Source: Pseudomonadota bacterium | GTDB taxonomy: Bacteria > Pseudomonadota > Gammaproteobacteria > Steroidobacterales > Steroidobacteraceae | Reading direction: 5' to 3' | DNA length: 64,000 bases | NCBI GenBank assembly: GCA_016703895.1 | Contig: JADJBE010000010.1 | Location: 45,354 to 109,353 of the forward strand | In this document: piece after piece, positions 27,069 to 36,041 of the stretch | How the letters are laid out: every line of letters starts with the position of its first letter | How positions within the stretch are numbered: position 1 is the stretch's first letter | The notes under the pieces: generated by a model | What the model saw: the letters and a program-made list of their open reading frames with translations, nothing else | Told to the model about the DNA's origin: nothing | Database searches by the model: none | Program-made: the position numbers and the translations under genes

Positions 27069-28388
27069 CTACCACCGCTTTTCAAACTTATTACGCAGGA
27101 ACACGGCCGCCGCATTCATGACAACGAGAAACGCCAACAGCACGATGATTGCGCCCGATGTCTTTTCGACAAAGCCACGCTCCGGGCTATCCGACCACAG
27201 ATAGATCTGCACTGGCAGTACGGTCGACGGGTCCGTAATGCCTTGCGGAACATCAACGATGAAGGCAACCATACCGATCATCAACAGCGGCGCACTCTCA
27301 CCGAGCGCGCGCGCCATGCCGATGATGGTGCCGGTGAGCATGCCGGGCAACGCAAGCGGCAACACATGATGCGCGACGGTCTGCAACTTAGACGCCCCCA
27401 TACCGAGCGCCGCCTCACGAATCGACGGCGGCACGGCCTTGATCGACGCGCGCGACGCAATGATGATAGTTGGCAGCGTCAACAGCGTCAGCACCAGCGC
27501 GCCGACCAGTGGCGCCGAGCGCGGCAAGCCGAAAAAGTTGATAAATACCGCCAGACCTAACAAGCCGAACACGATCGACGGGACGGCAGCCAGATTATTG
27601 ATATTCACTTCGACGAGATCCGTCCAACGGTTGCGCGGCGCAAATTCCTCCAGATAAATCGCCGTTGCCACACCGATTGGGAATGATAACAACAGAGTCA
27701 AGAGCAGCATGAACACCGAGCCCATGACGGCGCCCCACACACCGGCATTTTCAGGATCGCGCGAGTCGCCGGTCGTGAAGAACGTTCGATTGAACTTGAG
27801 CTCGAGCGCATCTCGTGCGGCCAGACTGTCAAACCAGGCCAGCTGCTGATCAGAGAGGGGTCGCTGCTCTTGCGGCAACTCGCGATCGATTTTCTCTTTG
27901 CGCATCAAATCGACCGCGTCGCTGGCAATCAACCAGAGCGTATCGTTGGTGCCAATCAATTCGGGATTAGCCTGCACTTGACGTTGCAGCACGAACGGCG
28001 CGCTGGAGCTCAGCAAACGTGACAATTCACGCCTGTCGCTGCGACCCTCAACCTCCGGGAATTCCTGTTGCAGCGATGCGCGCAGCACCGCGGCATAGTC
28101 CGCCAGCGCCAGGTCCTCAGGCGCACGCGTGCCAGCCGGGTCGATGATGGCCGGATCATAGAAAACATCGAGCTTGATTTGCGCCTGCTGAAACGCCCCG
28201 ATGCCACGCGAGAAGATCGTGCCAAACAGAAAAATCACGAACATAACGCCGAGCAACACCGCTCCGGCACCGTACATGCGGAAGCGACGCTCGGCCCAGT
28301 ATCGCCGCCGCAGACCCTTGGCGACGATCGCCTGAGTTTCCTTGGCGGTGCGAATTCGGGGTGCAGTCTTGGGCGACTCGTCACTCAT
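27069..28388 (-). CDS. pstA: Phosphate ABC transporter permease PstA with large periplasmic insertion
   Basis: A 439-residue inner-membrane permease, longer than the roughly 290 residues of E. coli PstA. The extra length is a DUF3333-like segment between the first helix (YGAGAVLLGVMFVIFLFGTI) and the permease core, containing RRELSRLLSSSAPFVLQRQV and LPQEQRPLSDQQLAWFDSLA. The core holds the typical EEFAPRNRWTDLVEVNINNL and the EAA loop IREAALGMGASKLQTVAHHV. The ATG at 28386-28388 overlaps the pstC stop by 8 bp, so the pair is translationally coupled. Confidence 0.93.
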   Translation of the reverse strand: MSDESPKTAPRIRTAKETQAIVAKGLRRRYWAERRFRMYGAGAVLLGVMFVIFLFGTIFSRGIGAFQQAQIKLDVFYDPAIIDPAGTRAPEDLALADYAAVLRASLQQEFPEVEGRSDRRELSRLLSSSAPFVLQRQVQANPELIGTNDTLWLIASDAVDLMRKEKIDRELPQEQRPLSDQQLAWFDSLAARDALELKFNRTFFTTGDSRDPENAGVWGAVMGSVFMLLLTLLLSFPIGVATAIYLEEFAPRNRWTDLVEVNINNLAAVPSIVFGLLGLAVFINFFGLPRSAPLVGALVLTLLTLPTIIIASRASIKAVPPSIREAALGMGASKLQTVAHHVLPLALPGMLTGTIIGMARALGESAPLLMIGMVAFIVDVPQGITDPSTVLPVQIYLWSDSPERGFVEKTSGAIIVLLAFLVVMNAAAVFLRNKFEKRW

Positions 28389-29769
28389 ACTGTTCACGAT
28401 ATTTTCTGACGATGTGCAGCGCGAGGACATTGAGCGCCAGAGTGGCAACAAACAACACGAGACCAAGTGCGAACGCCGCCAGCGTCTTCGGGCTATCAAA
28501 CTCCTGGTCACCGACTAACAATGTGACGATCTGGACGGTCACCGTCGTGACAGCTTCGAGTGGATTGGCCGTCAGATTCGCCGCGAGCCCCGCAGCCATG
28601 ACGACGATCATCGTCTCGCCGATCGCGCGTGACACGGCGAGCAGCACGCCGCCGACAATGCCGGGCAGCGCCGCACGAAACACGACCTGACGAATGGTTT
28701 CGGACTTGGTGGCACCCAACGCATAGGCGCCATCGCGCAAGCTCTGCGGCACCGCAGTGATCATGTCATCGGCAAGCGAGGAGACGAATGGAATAATCAT
28801 GATCCCCATGACAAGCCCGGCCGCCAGCGCGCTCTCGGAGGCCACCGATAGGCCCATGCCCTCGCCCCAGCCACGCAGCGCAGGCCCGACGGTCAGCGCC
28901 GCGAAAAACCCATACACAACGGTTGGCACACCAGCCAGGATTTCGAGGAACGGTTTGGTCCAGGTGCGGAACTTGGGGTGCGCGTACTCCGCCAGATAAA
29001 CGGCCGCGAACAACCCGGTCGGTACCGCCACGACCATTGCGATGGCGGAAATCAGCAGTGTCCCCGCGAACAGCGGCACAGCACCGAACGCGCCGGATGA
29101 ACCCACCTGATCCGCGCGAATGGCCGTCTGCGGACTCCAGACCGTCCCGGTCAAGAACTCCCAGGGCGACACCTGCGCGAAGAACCGCAGGGCTTCAAAC
29201 AGTACCGACGCGACGATCCCGATGGTCGTGAAAATCGCGAATGTCGAGCAACCTAACAACAGCCACTCGACGATGCGCTCCACCTGGTTGCGCGCGCGCA
29301 TCTCGGGCACGATTCGGCGTCGCACAAAGATGATCGCAAGCACGCCGATTGACAATGCCAGCGCGGTGAGTGCAACGCGGCTGATTGAACGCAGATGCAG
29401 ATACTCCGCTGCTGCGGCCGCGGAGTTCGCGTCAACCGAGCTGGCTGGCACGTTGCCCGCAACGACATTGCGCACATCGTTGAGTACCAGCGAAAACTGC
29501 GCCGGCGACAGCGCGCGAACCGATTCCGGCAAGTGCGCGGTCACGAGCTTAACCAGGATGGCGTCCTGAAACGCCAACCACAGACCAATCACGACCAGCG
29601 CGGGCAATGCACACCAAGCTGCGGCCAACAGTCCGTAATGGCCTGGCAACGAGTGCAGCGAACGCACGCCGCTCTTGCCGCCAACGGTGGCGAGTGAGTG
29701 GGACTTACCGATCCAGAAGGCCACTGTCGAAAGGCCCAGGAGGGTTACTAGCAGCGCGAGTGGTGTCAT
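28381..29769 (-). CDS. pstC: Phosphate ABC transporter permease PstC with N-terminal extension
   Basis: A 462-residue permease, about 140 longer than E. coli PstC. The first 170 residues hold two hydrophobic segments (LALLVTLLGLSTVAFWIG; LLAAAWCALPALVVIGLWLA) separated by soluble stretches. The permease core carries PTGLFAAVYLAEYAHPKFRT and the EAA motif LRDGAYALGATKSETIRQVV. It forms the membrane channel with PstA. It follows pstS by 35 bp and overlaps pstA by 8 bp. Extended PstC usually accompanies the extended PstA seen here. Confidence 0.93.
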   Translation of the reverse strand: MTPLALLVTLLGLSTVAFWIGKSHSLATVGGKSGVRSLHSLPGHYGLLAAAWCALPALVVIGLWLAFQDAILVKLVTAHLPESVRALSPAQFSLVLNDVRNVVAGNVPASSVDANSAAAAAEYLHLRSISRVALTALALSIGVLAIIFVRRRIVPEMRARNQVERIVEWLLLGCSTFAIFTTIGIVASVLFEALRFFAQVSPWEFLTGTVWSPQTAIRADQVGSSGAFGAVPLFAGTLLISAIAMVVAVPTGLFAAVYLAEYAHPKFRTWTKPFLEILAGVPTVVYGFFAALTVGPALRGWGEGMGLSVASESALAAGLVMGIMIIPFVSSLADDMITAVPQSLRDGAYALGATKSETIRQVVFRAALPGIVGGVLLAVSRAIGETMIVVMAAGLAANLTANPLEAVTTVTVQIVTLLVGDQEFDSPKTLAAFALGLVLFVATLALNVLALHIVRKYREQYE

Positions 29770-29804
29770 TTCAAACGCTTGCCGAAGCTACCGACACAGC
29801 CCAG

Positions 29805-30881
29805 CTACAGCTTGGTCGGCATCGGTTGCAGCGCGCGCGTTTGCGACTGGACTTGCGCGCGTTCCGCAGCGGGCAGGGAGACGAGACCCTTGTCCGCCAG
29901 ATAGCCCTCGTCACCCATGGCGCGACTGCTGGTGAACTCGGCAATGTACTGCGACAGACCCGGAATAACGCTGGCATGGGCCTTCTTGACGTACAAATAC
30001 AGTGCCCGTGCACCGGGGTACTTGCCAGCGGCAATAGTCTCGTAAGTTGGCGTTACGCCTTCGACGCTCGAGCCGTGCATCTTGTCGAGATTCTGCTCAA
30101 GGAAACTGTAACCGAACACGCCAAGCGCACGCGGGTTGACGCTCAACTTCTGCACGATGAGATTGTCGTTCTCCCCCGCTTCCACATATGCGCCGTCTTC
30201 GCGGATGTTATGGCAGATGGACTTGAAGGCACGCTCGTCGGTCTTCTTGCGGGCGGCGATAGCCGGAAAAGTCTCACAACCGGCCTCGAGCACCAGCTCG
30301 GCAAATGCGTCACGCGTACCAGACGTTGGCGGCGGCCCTAGTACTTCGATACGATTGTTAGGCAAGTACGGTTCGATATCACGCCAAGTGCGATACGGAT
30401 TGGACACAAGCTTGCCACTGCCCTTCGGATCAGGTACCTGCTTGGCGAGCGCCAAAAACATGTCGCGGCGCGTTACTTTAAACACCGGCGCCGACTTGGC
30501 ATTCACCAGCACGATGCCGTCAAAGCCGATTTTGACTTCGACCACGTCCTTGACGCCGTTGGCCACACAAGCATCCAGCTCAGCTTGCTTGATTCGACGT
30601 GAGGCCGTGACAATGTCCGGATAGCTGACACCGACACCACTGCAAAACAACTTGATGCCGCCGCCCGTGCCGGTCTGCTCAACCTTCGGAGTCTTGAACT
30701 TGCGCTGCGAGCGGCCGAAATTTTCCGCAACGGCGGTCGCGAATGGATAAACCGTAGAAGAGCCGACGACCGAGACGTAGTCGCGCGAGGTTTGCGCCAC
30801 AGCACTAACGCTGGCTGTCACCAAGGTTGCAACGACCAGGCAATGACGCCAAGCACGAGAGAATTGCCGGCCATCAGTCAT
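29805..30881 (-). CDS. pstS: Periplasmic phosphate-binding protein PstS, copy 1
   Basis: A 358-residue exported substrate-binding protein. The signal peptide (WRHCLVVATLVTASVSAVAQ) precedes the mature start TSRDYVSVVGSSTVYPF, where the SSTVYP loop binds phosphate. Other ligand-loop features are GTGGGIKLFCSGVG, ASRRIKQAE, and PTSGTRDAF. It delivers phosphate to PstCAB. It is first in the operon with pstC 35 bp downstream, and a Pho-box-like repeat lies about 60 bp upstream of the start. It is closely related to the second copy at 32295-33343. Confidence 0.93.
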   Translation of the reverse strand: MTDGRQFSRAWRHCLVVATLVTASVSAVAQTSRDYVSVVGSSTVYPFATAVAENFGRSQRKFKTPKVEQTGTGGGIKLFCSGVGVSYPDIVTASRRIKQAELDACVANGVKDVVEVKIGFDGIVLVNAKSAPVFKVTRRDMFLALAKQVPDPKGSGKLVSNPYRTWRDIEPYLPNNRIEVLGPPPTSGTRDAFAELVLEAGCETFPAIAARKKTDERAFKSICHNIREDGAYVEAGENDNLIVQKLSVNPRALGVFGYSFLEQNLDKMHGSSVEGVTPTYETIAAGKYPGARALYLYVKKAHASVIPGLSQYIAEFTSSRAMGDEGYLADKGLVSLPAAERAQVQSQTRALQPMPTKL

Positions 30882-30938
30882 CTATGTTGCTCCCCGTTTT
30901 CGACGCCACGCAGTGTGCCTCATTACTATGTAAGGCCC

Positions 30939-30960
30939 AACTGTGACCGTTGCATGACCA
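30939..30960 (-). promoter_or_regulatory. Pho-box-like direct repeat upstream of pstS copy 1
   Basis: On the minus strand two 11-base units follow one another: TGGTCATGCAA and CGGTCACAGTT. They match the Pho box pattern of repeated (C/T)TGTCAT-type units at 11 bp spacing. The site is 58 bp upstream of the pstS ATG, where PhoB-P would activate transcription. Confidence 0.6.
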
Positions 30961-31001
30961 CCATTGTCGACGACCGGTAAATCATCAATATGATCAAGCA
31001 C

Positions 31002-32210
31002 TTAGAACTTGAAGTTAAGGTCCACTTGCAATCGCTTGTAATCTCTCTCGCTCACACTGCGGGCAGCGGTGGCGGTCGGATTGGTCGCGGTCGGCGTGAG
31101 TAGCGTGACGCTCGTGGGAACGTCGTTGTTGAGGCTGTTCAAGAAGAAGCGACCGCTGATCGTCCAATTGCGGCTCGGCGCGTAGGCACCCGAGAAGACA
31201 AACCCATCGGCGTCGGTATTGCCGTCACCAAAATTGCTATCGATGAACTGGCCGAACAGCGCGTCCTTTTGAACATCCTGGTACAACGCACCAAACTCCC
31301 AACTCCGCGCAGCCGAAGCCTTACCGTAGGTGAATCCGAGCGCGTAAGCGCTATCGAGCTTCTTGTTTGCGACTGGATTGGTTTCGGCGGCCACATTCTG
31401 CGCCAAGTCGGCGAAGGCTCGGAGCGGTCGGCCCGCCACCGTAGTGGCTAGCTCGCCCGACAAGAGCACCACATTGAAATCGCTTAGCAAGCAGTTAGAG
31501 ATGGTCTTGCGGCAAACCGCGGCACTCGAGGTCGTCGTGTTGCCAAAGGCGTTGCCCGCATAAAACGGGTTGTATCCCTCGACGGCGCCAAAATCGAGAT
31601 AGGTCGCGGACACCGTGAGGCCGTAGCCATCGGCGACGTCGCCACGCCAGCCTACCTGGCCTGCCAGTAAAATTGAGTCCGCCGAAATGCCACTGGTCGG
31701 GTTGCTGATTGGCGACCACTCCAGATAGGCCTGGTCCAAGCCGAAATCCTTGCGTGAATTGGATCCGGTCAGCGTCGCATTTGCGGACCGCGGATCATCG
31801 ACACCTGTTGCCAGCCGTATCGTGCCCTTGACTGTGTCGTTGACACGAAAGTCCATGCCGACGCGCGCGCGTATCCGCTGGCGTGTCCGATCACTGTCAA
31901 CGTACTCAACGTCAAGAGTCTCATGACGATAACGCGCATCGCCCGAGAACGACAGTGACGCCCGCGTTTGCGCCAGCACGTCAGCCGTACGGTCCGCCGT
32001 GGCCTGCGCATCTGTAGCCGTCTTCGCGCTGGTTGCAGCCACCTGCTCCTGCGCCTTCTGCTTCTCTTCCAGCAGCGCGAGCCTTTGTTGCAACTCGGCG
32101 AGCTGGGCTTTCAGGAGGTCGATCTCAGCGGCGCTCTGTGCGAACGCCGGCGTGCCACTGACCACGGTCAATACAGCCGTCATGGCGGCAAGAAATTTCG
32201 ACGTACGCAT
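31002..32210 (-). CDS. Putative outer-membrane porin linked to phosphate uptake
   Basis: A 402-residue protein. The ATG at 32208-32210 starts a signal peptide (MRTSKFLAAMTAVLTVVSGT, cleaved near AFAQ). A coiled coil (LLKAQLAELQQRLALLEEKQ) would form a periplasmic trimer stalk. The rest is beta-rich with alternating patterns (LSFSGDARYRHE, ISGRFFLNSLNND) and ends LQVDLNFKF with the terminal Phe typical of barrel insertion signals. It belongs to the putative-porin type with an N-terminal coiled coil. It lies between the two pstS genes, and a Pho-box-like site lies upstream, so phosphate-starvation induction is likely. Confidence 0.85.
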   Translation of the reverse strand: MRTSKFLAAMTAVLTVVSGTPAFAQSAAEIDLLKAQLAELQQRLALLEEKQKAQEQVAATSAKTATDAQATADRTADVLAQTRASLSFSGDARYRHETLDVEYVDSDRTRQRIRARVGMDFRVNDTVKGTIRLATGVDDPRSANATLTGSNSRKDFGLDQAYLEWSPISNPTSGISADSILLAGQVGWRGDVADGYGLTVSATYLDFGAVEGYNPFYAGNAFGNTTTSSAAVCRKTISNCLLSDFNVVLLSGELATTVAGRPLRAFADLAQNVAAETNPVANKKLDSAYALGFTYGKASAARSWEFGALYQDVQKDALFGQFIDSNFGDGNTDADGFVFSGAYAPSRNWTISGRFFLNSLNNDVPTSVTLLTPTATNPTATAARSVSERDYKRLQVDLNFKF

Positions 32211-32255
32211 AGATTTGGCAAGTCCAAGTTTACGAAACGGGATCGCGCGACCCGA

Positions 32256-32277
32256 CTGTATGACATTTGGCATACAG
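32256..32277 (-). promoter_or_regulatory. Pho-box-like site upstream of the porin gene
   Basis: On the minus strand the two 11-base units are CTGTATGCCAA and ATGTCATACAG. The site is also a dyad, CTGTATG...CATACAG, with an 8-base spacer. It begins about 46 bp upstream of the porin ATG. Either reading suits a regulator site; the neighbours favour PhoB. Confidence 0.5.
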
Positions 32278-32294
32278 CGGCTACGCAGCTTGTG

Positions 32295-33343
32295 CTACCG
32301 CTTGATAGGCTTTAACGCGACCGCATCGGCGCGAATTTTGCCTATCTCAGTCTTCAACGGTGGAATCAAACCCTTGTCCGCCAAGTAGCCCTCTTCGCCC
32401 AGCGCCTTGGGGCTGACGAACTCGGCAATGAACTCCTTGATACCGGGGATGACCCCAACATGCGCGCTCTTGACGTAGATAAACAGTGGGCGCGAAGCCG
32501 GATACTTACCACTCGCGATCGTCTCATAGGTGGGCGTCACGCCGTCTACCACGGCGCCTTTCAGCTTATCGAGATTCTCCTCGAGAAAGCTATAGCCGAA
32601 AATGCCGACCGCAGTGGGGTTCGCCGCCAGCTTTTGCACGATCAGGTTGTCGTTTTCCCCGGCTTCAACGTAGGCACCATCCTCGCGAATCTGTGTACAG
32701 GCGCGCTTGTAGCGCGACTCGTCGACGTCCTTGAGGCTCTTGATCCAGGCGAATGTCGAGCAACCCGCTTCCATATAGAGCTCTGCAAACGAATCGCGTG
32801 TGCCCGAGGTCGGCGGCGGGCCTAACACCTCGATTTTCACAGCAGGCAGGTTCTTGTTGATATCGCGCCAGGTCTTGTAGGGGTTAGCGATCAGCGCCGA
32901 CGAATTGGCCGGGTCCGGTACCTGTTTGGCGAGCGCCAGGAACACTTCGCGGCGGCTGAGATTGATCGACTGGGCGTTTTTCGATTCGGCGATCACGATG
33001 CCGTCGTAACCCACTTTGATCTCCACGACATCCTTGACGCCATTGGCGGCACACTGCGCCAACTCGCTCGACTTGATCCGGCGCGACGCGTTGGCGACGT
33101 CTGCGTACTGCGGGCCAACACCCCCGCAAAACAGTTTGATGCCGCCGCCCGTGCCGGTGCTTTCCACTTTGGGCGTCTTGAACTGACCCTGTCGGCCAAA
33201 GTTCTCGCCACTGTGGTCGTGAACGGATACACCGTGGAGGAGCCGACAATGGCGATGGAATCACGCGCCGACTGGGCCAGTGCGTCGCTCGCGCCGGCCA
33301 ACAGGACGATGACCAGGACTGGGGCGAGAATTTTCTTGATCAC
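32295..33343 (-). CDS. pstS: Periplasmic phosphate-binding protein PstS, copy 2, frame broken near 33205-33212
   Basis: GTG at 33341-33343 starts the signal peptide (VIKKILAPVLVIVLLAGASD, cleaved near ALAQ), then SARDSIAIVGSSTVYPFTTT. The frame shifts after TVA; adding one G to GTGGCGAGAAC restores AENFGRQGQFKTPKVEST and joins the long downstream frame. The span is one base short of 3n and gives about 349 residues. The phosphate-loop features GSSTVYPF, GTGGGIKLFCGGVG and PTSGTRDSF match copy 1 closely. It is monocistronic before the porin and has the best Pho box of the region upstream. It probably differs from copy 1 in affinity or expression. Confidence 0.88.
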
Positions 33344-33389
33344 GGGTACGGTACCTCGGCAGCAGGACAAGTTGCCTTCGGGGCGCAGT

Positions 33390-33420
33390 GTATGACCATT
33401 ACATGACAGTACTATTACAG
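33390..33420 (-). promoter_or_regulatory. Pho box upstream of pstS copy 2
   Basis: On the minus strand three 11-base units are in phase: CTGTAATAGTA, CTGTCATGTAA and TGGTCATACAC. The spacing and the CTGTCAT core match PhoB binding sites. It lies about 47 bp upstream of the pstS copy 2 start and also faces the divergent dapE gene, whose start is 77 bp away on the other side. Confidence 0.7.
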
Positions 33421-33496
33421 CCCCTCAAACGGCGGTAAGTGACTGGTTTTCAGTTGCTCTTGCCGTTCGCCAGCGTGTCCCGTATAAACCGCGCGC

Positions 33497-34654
33497 ATGC
33501 CTGACACGAAAATTGCCCATGGCGAAGAGTCCGCGACGCTCGCGCTGACGCTCAATTTGCTGGCCCGACCGTCGGTGACACCGGCGGACCTGGGCTGCCA
33601 AGCAGCCATGATGGAGCGTTTGCGCGCGATCGGCTTTCACTGCGAAAACCTTCGCTACGGCAATGTCGACAATTTCTGGGCCAAGCGAGGCGCCGGCTCG
33701 CCCGTGCTGTGCTTTGCGGGCCACACGGATGTCGTGCCCACCGGTCCGCTGGAGGAATGGCACAGCGACCCGTTCAAACCGACCATGCGCGACGGCCTGC
33801 TCTATGCACGCGGCGCTGCGGATATGAAGAGCGGCCTCGCGGCGATGGTGACCGCGTGTGAGGAATTCGTTCGCGCGACGCCCGAACACCGCGGGACGAT
33901 CGCCTTTCTGATCACGAGCGACGAAGAAGGCCCGTCAGTCGATGGCACCAAGCGCGTCATGCAAGAGCTCATCCAGCGCGGCGAGCGGATCGACTGGTGC
34001 ATCGTCGGCGAGCCGTCGAGTGAACAAGTACTCGGCGATACGATCAAGATCGGTCGACGCGGTTCGTTGTCGGGCCGGCTCACTGTGCATGGCGTGCAGG
34101 GCCACGTGGCCTACCCGCAAAATGCCGAGAATCCGGTGCACGCGCTGGCGCCAGCCCTAGCCGAACTAACCACTCGCGTCTGGGACCAAGGCAATGAGCA
34201 TTTTCAGCCGACGACGTTCCAGATTTCGAATCTGAACGCTGGCACCGGCGCGCCGAACGTGATTCCAGGCGAGCTCAAGGCGCGATTCAATCTGCGCTAC
34301 TCGCCGGTGCAGACGATCAGCGCGCTCAAGGAAGTCGTCGAAGGTGTGCTGCAGAAGCACGGCGTCCGTTACACGTTGGAGTGGTACGTTTCGGGCGAGC
34401 CGTTCTTTACGCCGCCCGGCGAACTATCGGCTGGCGTCGTCATCGCGATCGAACGCGAGACGGGCAAACGACCCAAACTCTCGACGGGTGGCGGCACGTC
34501 CGACGGTCGCTTCATTGCGCCCGCCGGCGCCCAGGTGGTCGAGTTGGGCGTGGTCAACCGTACGATCCATAAAGTGAATGAATGCGTCGCAGTGGCAGAC
34601 GTTGACGGCCTACATCGCATATACGTCGGCGTGCTGCGTCAACTGCTGGGTTAA
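33497..34654 (+). CDS. dapE: Succinyl-diaminopimelate desuccinylase
   Basis: A 385-residue M20-family di-zinc hydrolase that releases succinate from N-succinyl-LL-diaminopimelate in lysine and peptidoglycan-precursor synthesis. Visible motifs are the first metal site CFAGHTDVVPTGPLEEWHSD, ARGAADMKSGLAAMV, the catalytic glutamates in ITSDEEGPSVDGT, VGEPSS and the C-terminal metal His in NRTIHKVNE. The ATG at 33497 has no strong Shine-Dalgarno but begins the conserved fold. It is a plus-strand gene within a minus-strand phosphate region, divergent from pstS copy 2 and convergent with dsbB. Confidence 0.95.
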   Translation: MPDTKIAHGEESATLALTLNLLARPSVTPADLGCQAAMMERLRAIGFHCENLRYGNVDNFWAKRGAGSPVLCFAGHTDVVPTGPLEEWHSDPFKPTMRDGLLYARGAADMKSGLAAMVTACEEFVRATPEHRGTIAFLITSDEEGPSVDGTKRVMQELIQRGERIDWCIVGEPSSEQVLGDTIKIGRRGSLSGRLTVHGVQGHVAYPQNAENPVHALAPALAELTTRVWDQGNEHFQPTTFQISNLNAGTGAPNVIPGELKARFNLRYSPVQTISALKEVVEGVLQKHGVRYTLEWYVSGEPFFTPPGELSAGVVIAIERETGKRPKLSTGGGTSDGRFIAPAGAQVVELGVVNRTIHKVNECVAVADVDGLHRIYVGVLRQLLG

Positions 34655-34674
34655 GTGACTCGAATGAATCGGCG

Positions 34675-35214
34675 CTAACGATTGGCGGCGCGCGGTCCGG
34701 CGTTGACAAAATTGTTGACGAGACCGAAAAGACCCAGCGACACAGCGGCGATCAGCACCCAACCGGGCATCGTCACACCGAGAAACAACCAATCGATCTT
34801 GCCGCACTCGCCGCCGCCAGTGAGCACCTTGCGCACCACTTCCAGCAGCGGAAACATATCGAGCATCATGTCGAGCGGTGCGCCGCAGGCAGGCACCGAC
34901 CCTGCTGGTTGAGTCTGAATCCAAACATGGCGGCCGGCGATATAGGCTGCGCCTGCTGCCGTCACGGCTATCAATAGCCCATAGGCACGCGATCCAAAAC
35001 CGCTCGCGGGGTGGTGCAAGGCCGCCAACAGAAACACGACCCCGACGGCGCTGATCCCGACGCGCTGAAACATGCACAGCGGACATGGTTCAAGTCCCAG
35101 ACCATGCTGCGCATAGAGTGCATAGCCCATCAACGCCGCTGCGAACAGAGCCGCCAGAAAGTTCAGTAAGCGCCGATTTGCGAGCAACTCTTGCAAGCGC
35201 AATCGCTCAGGCAC
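34675..35214 (-). CDS. dsbB: Disulfide bond formation protein B
   Basis: A 179-residue inner-membrane quinone reductase that reoxidises DsbA. Four helices are predicted. The first periplasmic loop carries the CPLC pair in GLEPCPLCMFQRVGISAVG; the second pair is split between VPACGAPLD and GGGECGKIDW. GTG at 35212-35214 is chosen because it overlaps the phoU copy 2 stop by 8 bp and precedes the conserved start LRLQELLANRRLLNF. Translational coupling to phoU is likely through that overlap, though the functional link is not obvious. Confidence 0.88.
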   Translation of the reverse strand: MPERLRLQELLANRRLLNFLAALFAAALMGYALYAQHGLGLEPCPLCMFQRVGISAVGVVFLLAALHHPASGFGSRAYGLLIAVTAAGAAYIAGRHVWIQTQPAGSVPACGAPLDMMLDMFPLLEVVRKVLTGGGECGKIDWLFLGVTMPGWVLIAAVSLGLFGLVNNFVNAGPRAANR

Positions 35215-35935
35215 TGTCGCCGCGATCACGCAGCTCGCGCTCGACATCCTCGAGCCGCGTATGGCGCACGTCCTTGCCGTGCACGACGTAGATCACGTAC
35301 TCACAGATGTTCTTGGCGTGGTCACCGATCCGTTCGAGCGCACGGACGACCCACATCACATCCAGTGCGCGGCTGATGTTGCGCGGGTCTTCCATCATGA
35401 AGGTAATACCTTGCCGCTGGATCGCCTCGTATTCTTCATCGACGACCCGATCCTTGTGCGCCACTTGAATGGCCGCCTCCGCATCCATGCGTGCAAAGGC
35501 GTCGAGCGCCTCGTGCAACATCTCCGCGACGATGCGCCCGAGATGCTTGATCTCGCGATACTTGTCGGCTGGCCGCTCCATGCTGGCCAGTCGCGAGCCG
35601 ATATAGCCGATTTTCTCCGCCTCGTCACCGATGCGCTCAAGATCCGTGATCGTCTTGATGATGGCCACGATGACACGCAGATCGCCAGCGGCCGGCGCAC
35701 GCGTGGCGAGGATGCGCTGGCACTCCTCGTCGATGGAGACTTCCATGTCGTTGACCTTGTAGTCGTCACGCGCCACGGTCACACCCAGATTGCTGTCCCC
35801 GTCGATCAGTGCGGCCACCGCCTTGGCGAGCTGCTCTTCGACCAAACCGCCCATGGCCATGACCTTGCTACGCACGCGCTCGAGGTCCGCATTGAAGCGG
35901 CGCGAGATGTGATGTGAGAGGTCGGCGGTTTCCAT
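35207..35935 (-). CDS. phoU: Phosphate transport regulator PhoU, copy 2
   Basis: A 242-residue protein of two three-helix PhoU repeats with the signatures IIKTITDLERIGDEAEKIGY and VVRALERIGDHAKNICEYVI. GGAG lies 8 bases before the ATG. The gene lies 106 bp downstream of phoR on the same strand and overlaps dsbB. It is the standard-length PhoU and may be the partner of PhoR, while copy 1 is encoded with the transporter. The C-terminal tail is acidic and basic (RHTRLEDVERELRDRGDSA). Confidence 0.92.
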   Translation of the reverse strand: METADLSHHISRRFNADLERVRSKVMAMGGLVEEQLAKAVAALIDGDSNLGVTVARDDYKVNDMEVSIDEECQRILATRAPAAGDLRVIVAIIKTITDLERIGDEAEKIGYIGSRLASMERPADKYREIKHLGRIVAEMLHEALDAFARMDAEAAIQVAHKDRVVDEEYEAIQRQGITFMMEDPRNISRALDVMWVVRALERIGDHAKNICEYVIYVVHGKDVRHTRLEDVERELRDRGDSA

Positions 35936-36041
35936 TGCACGTCTCCGGCGGAATCGACTTGGGGGAGCGCCAGACTGCGCCCCGTAGAATATGGTAACCG
36001 TCCGATGATACTCGAATAATGCCGCGCTGTAGCCTGCGACA

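Noticed and set aside
27069..29769. PstA and PstC lengths as evidence of gene fusion
   Set aside because: The added segments are of the DUF3333-type and N-terminal extensions known in proteobacterial Pst permeases, with no separate enzymatic domain.
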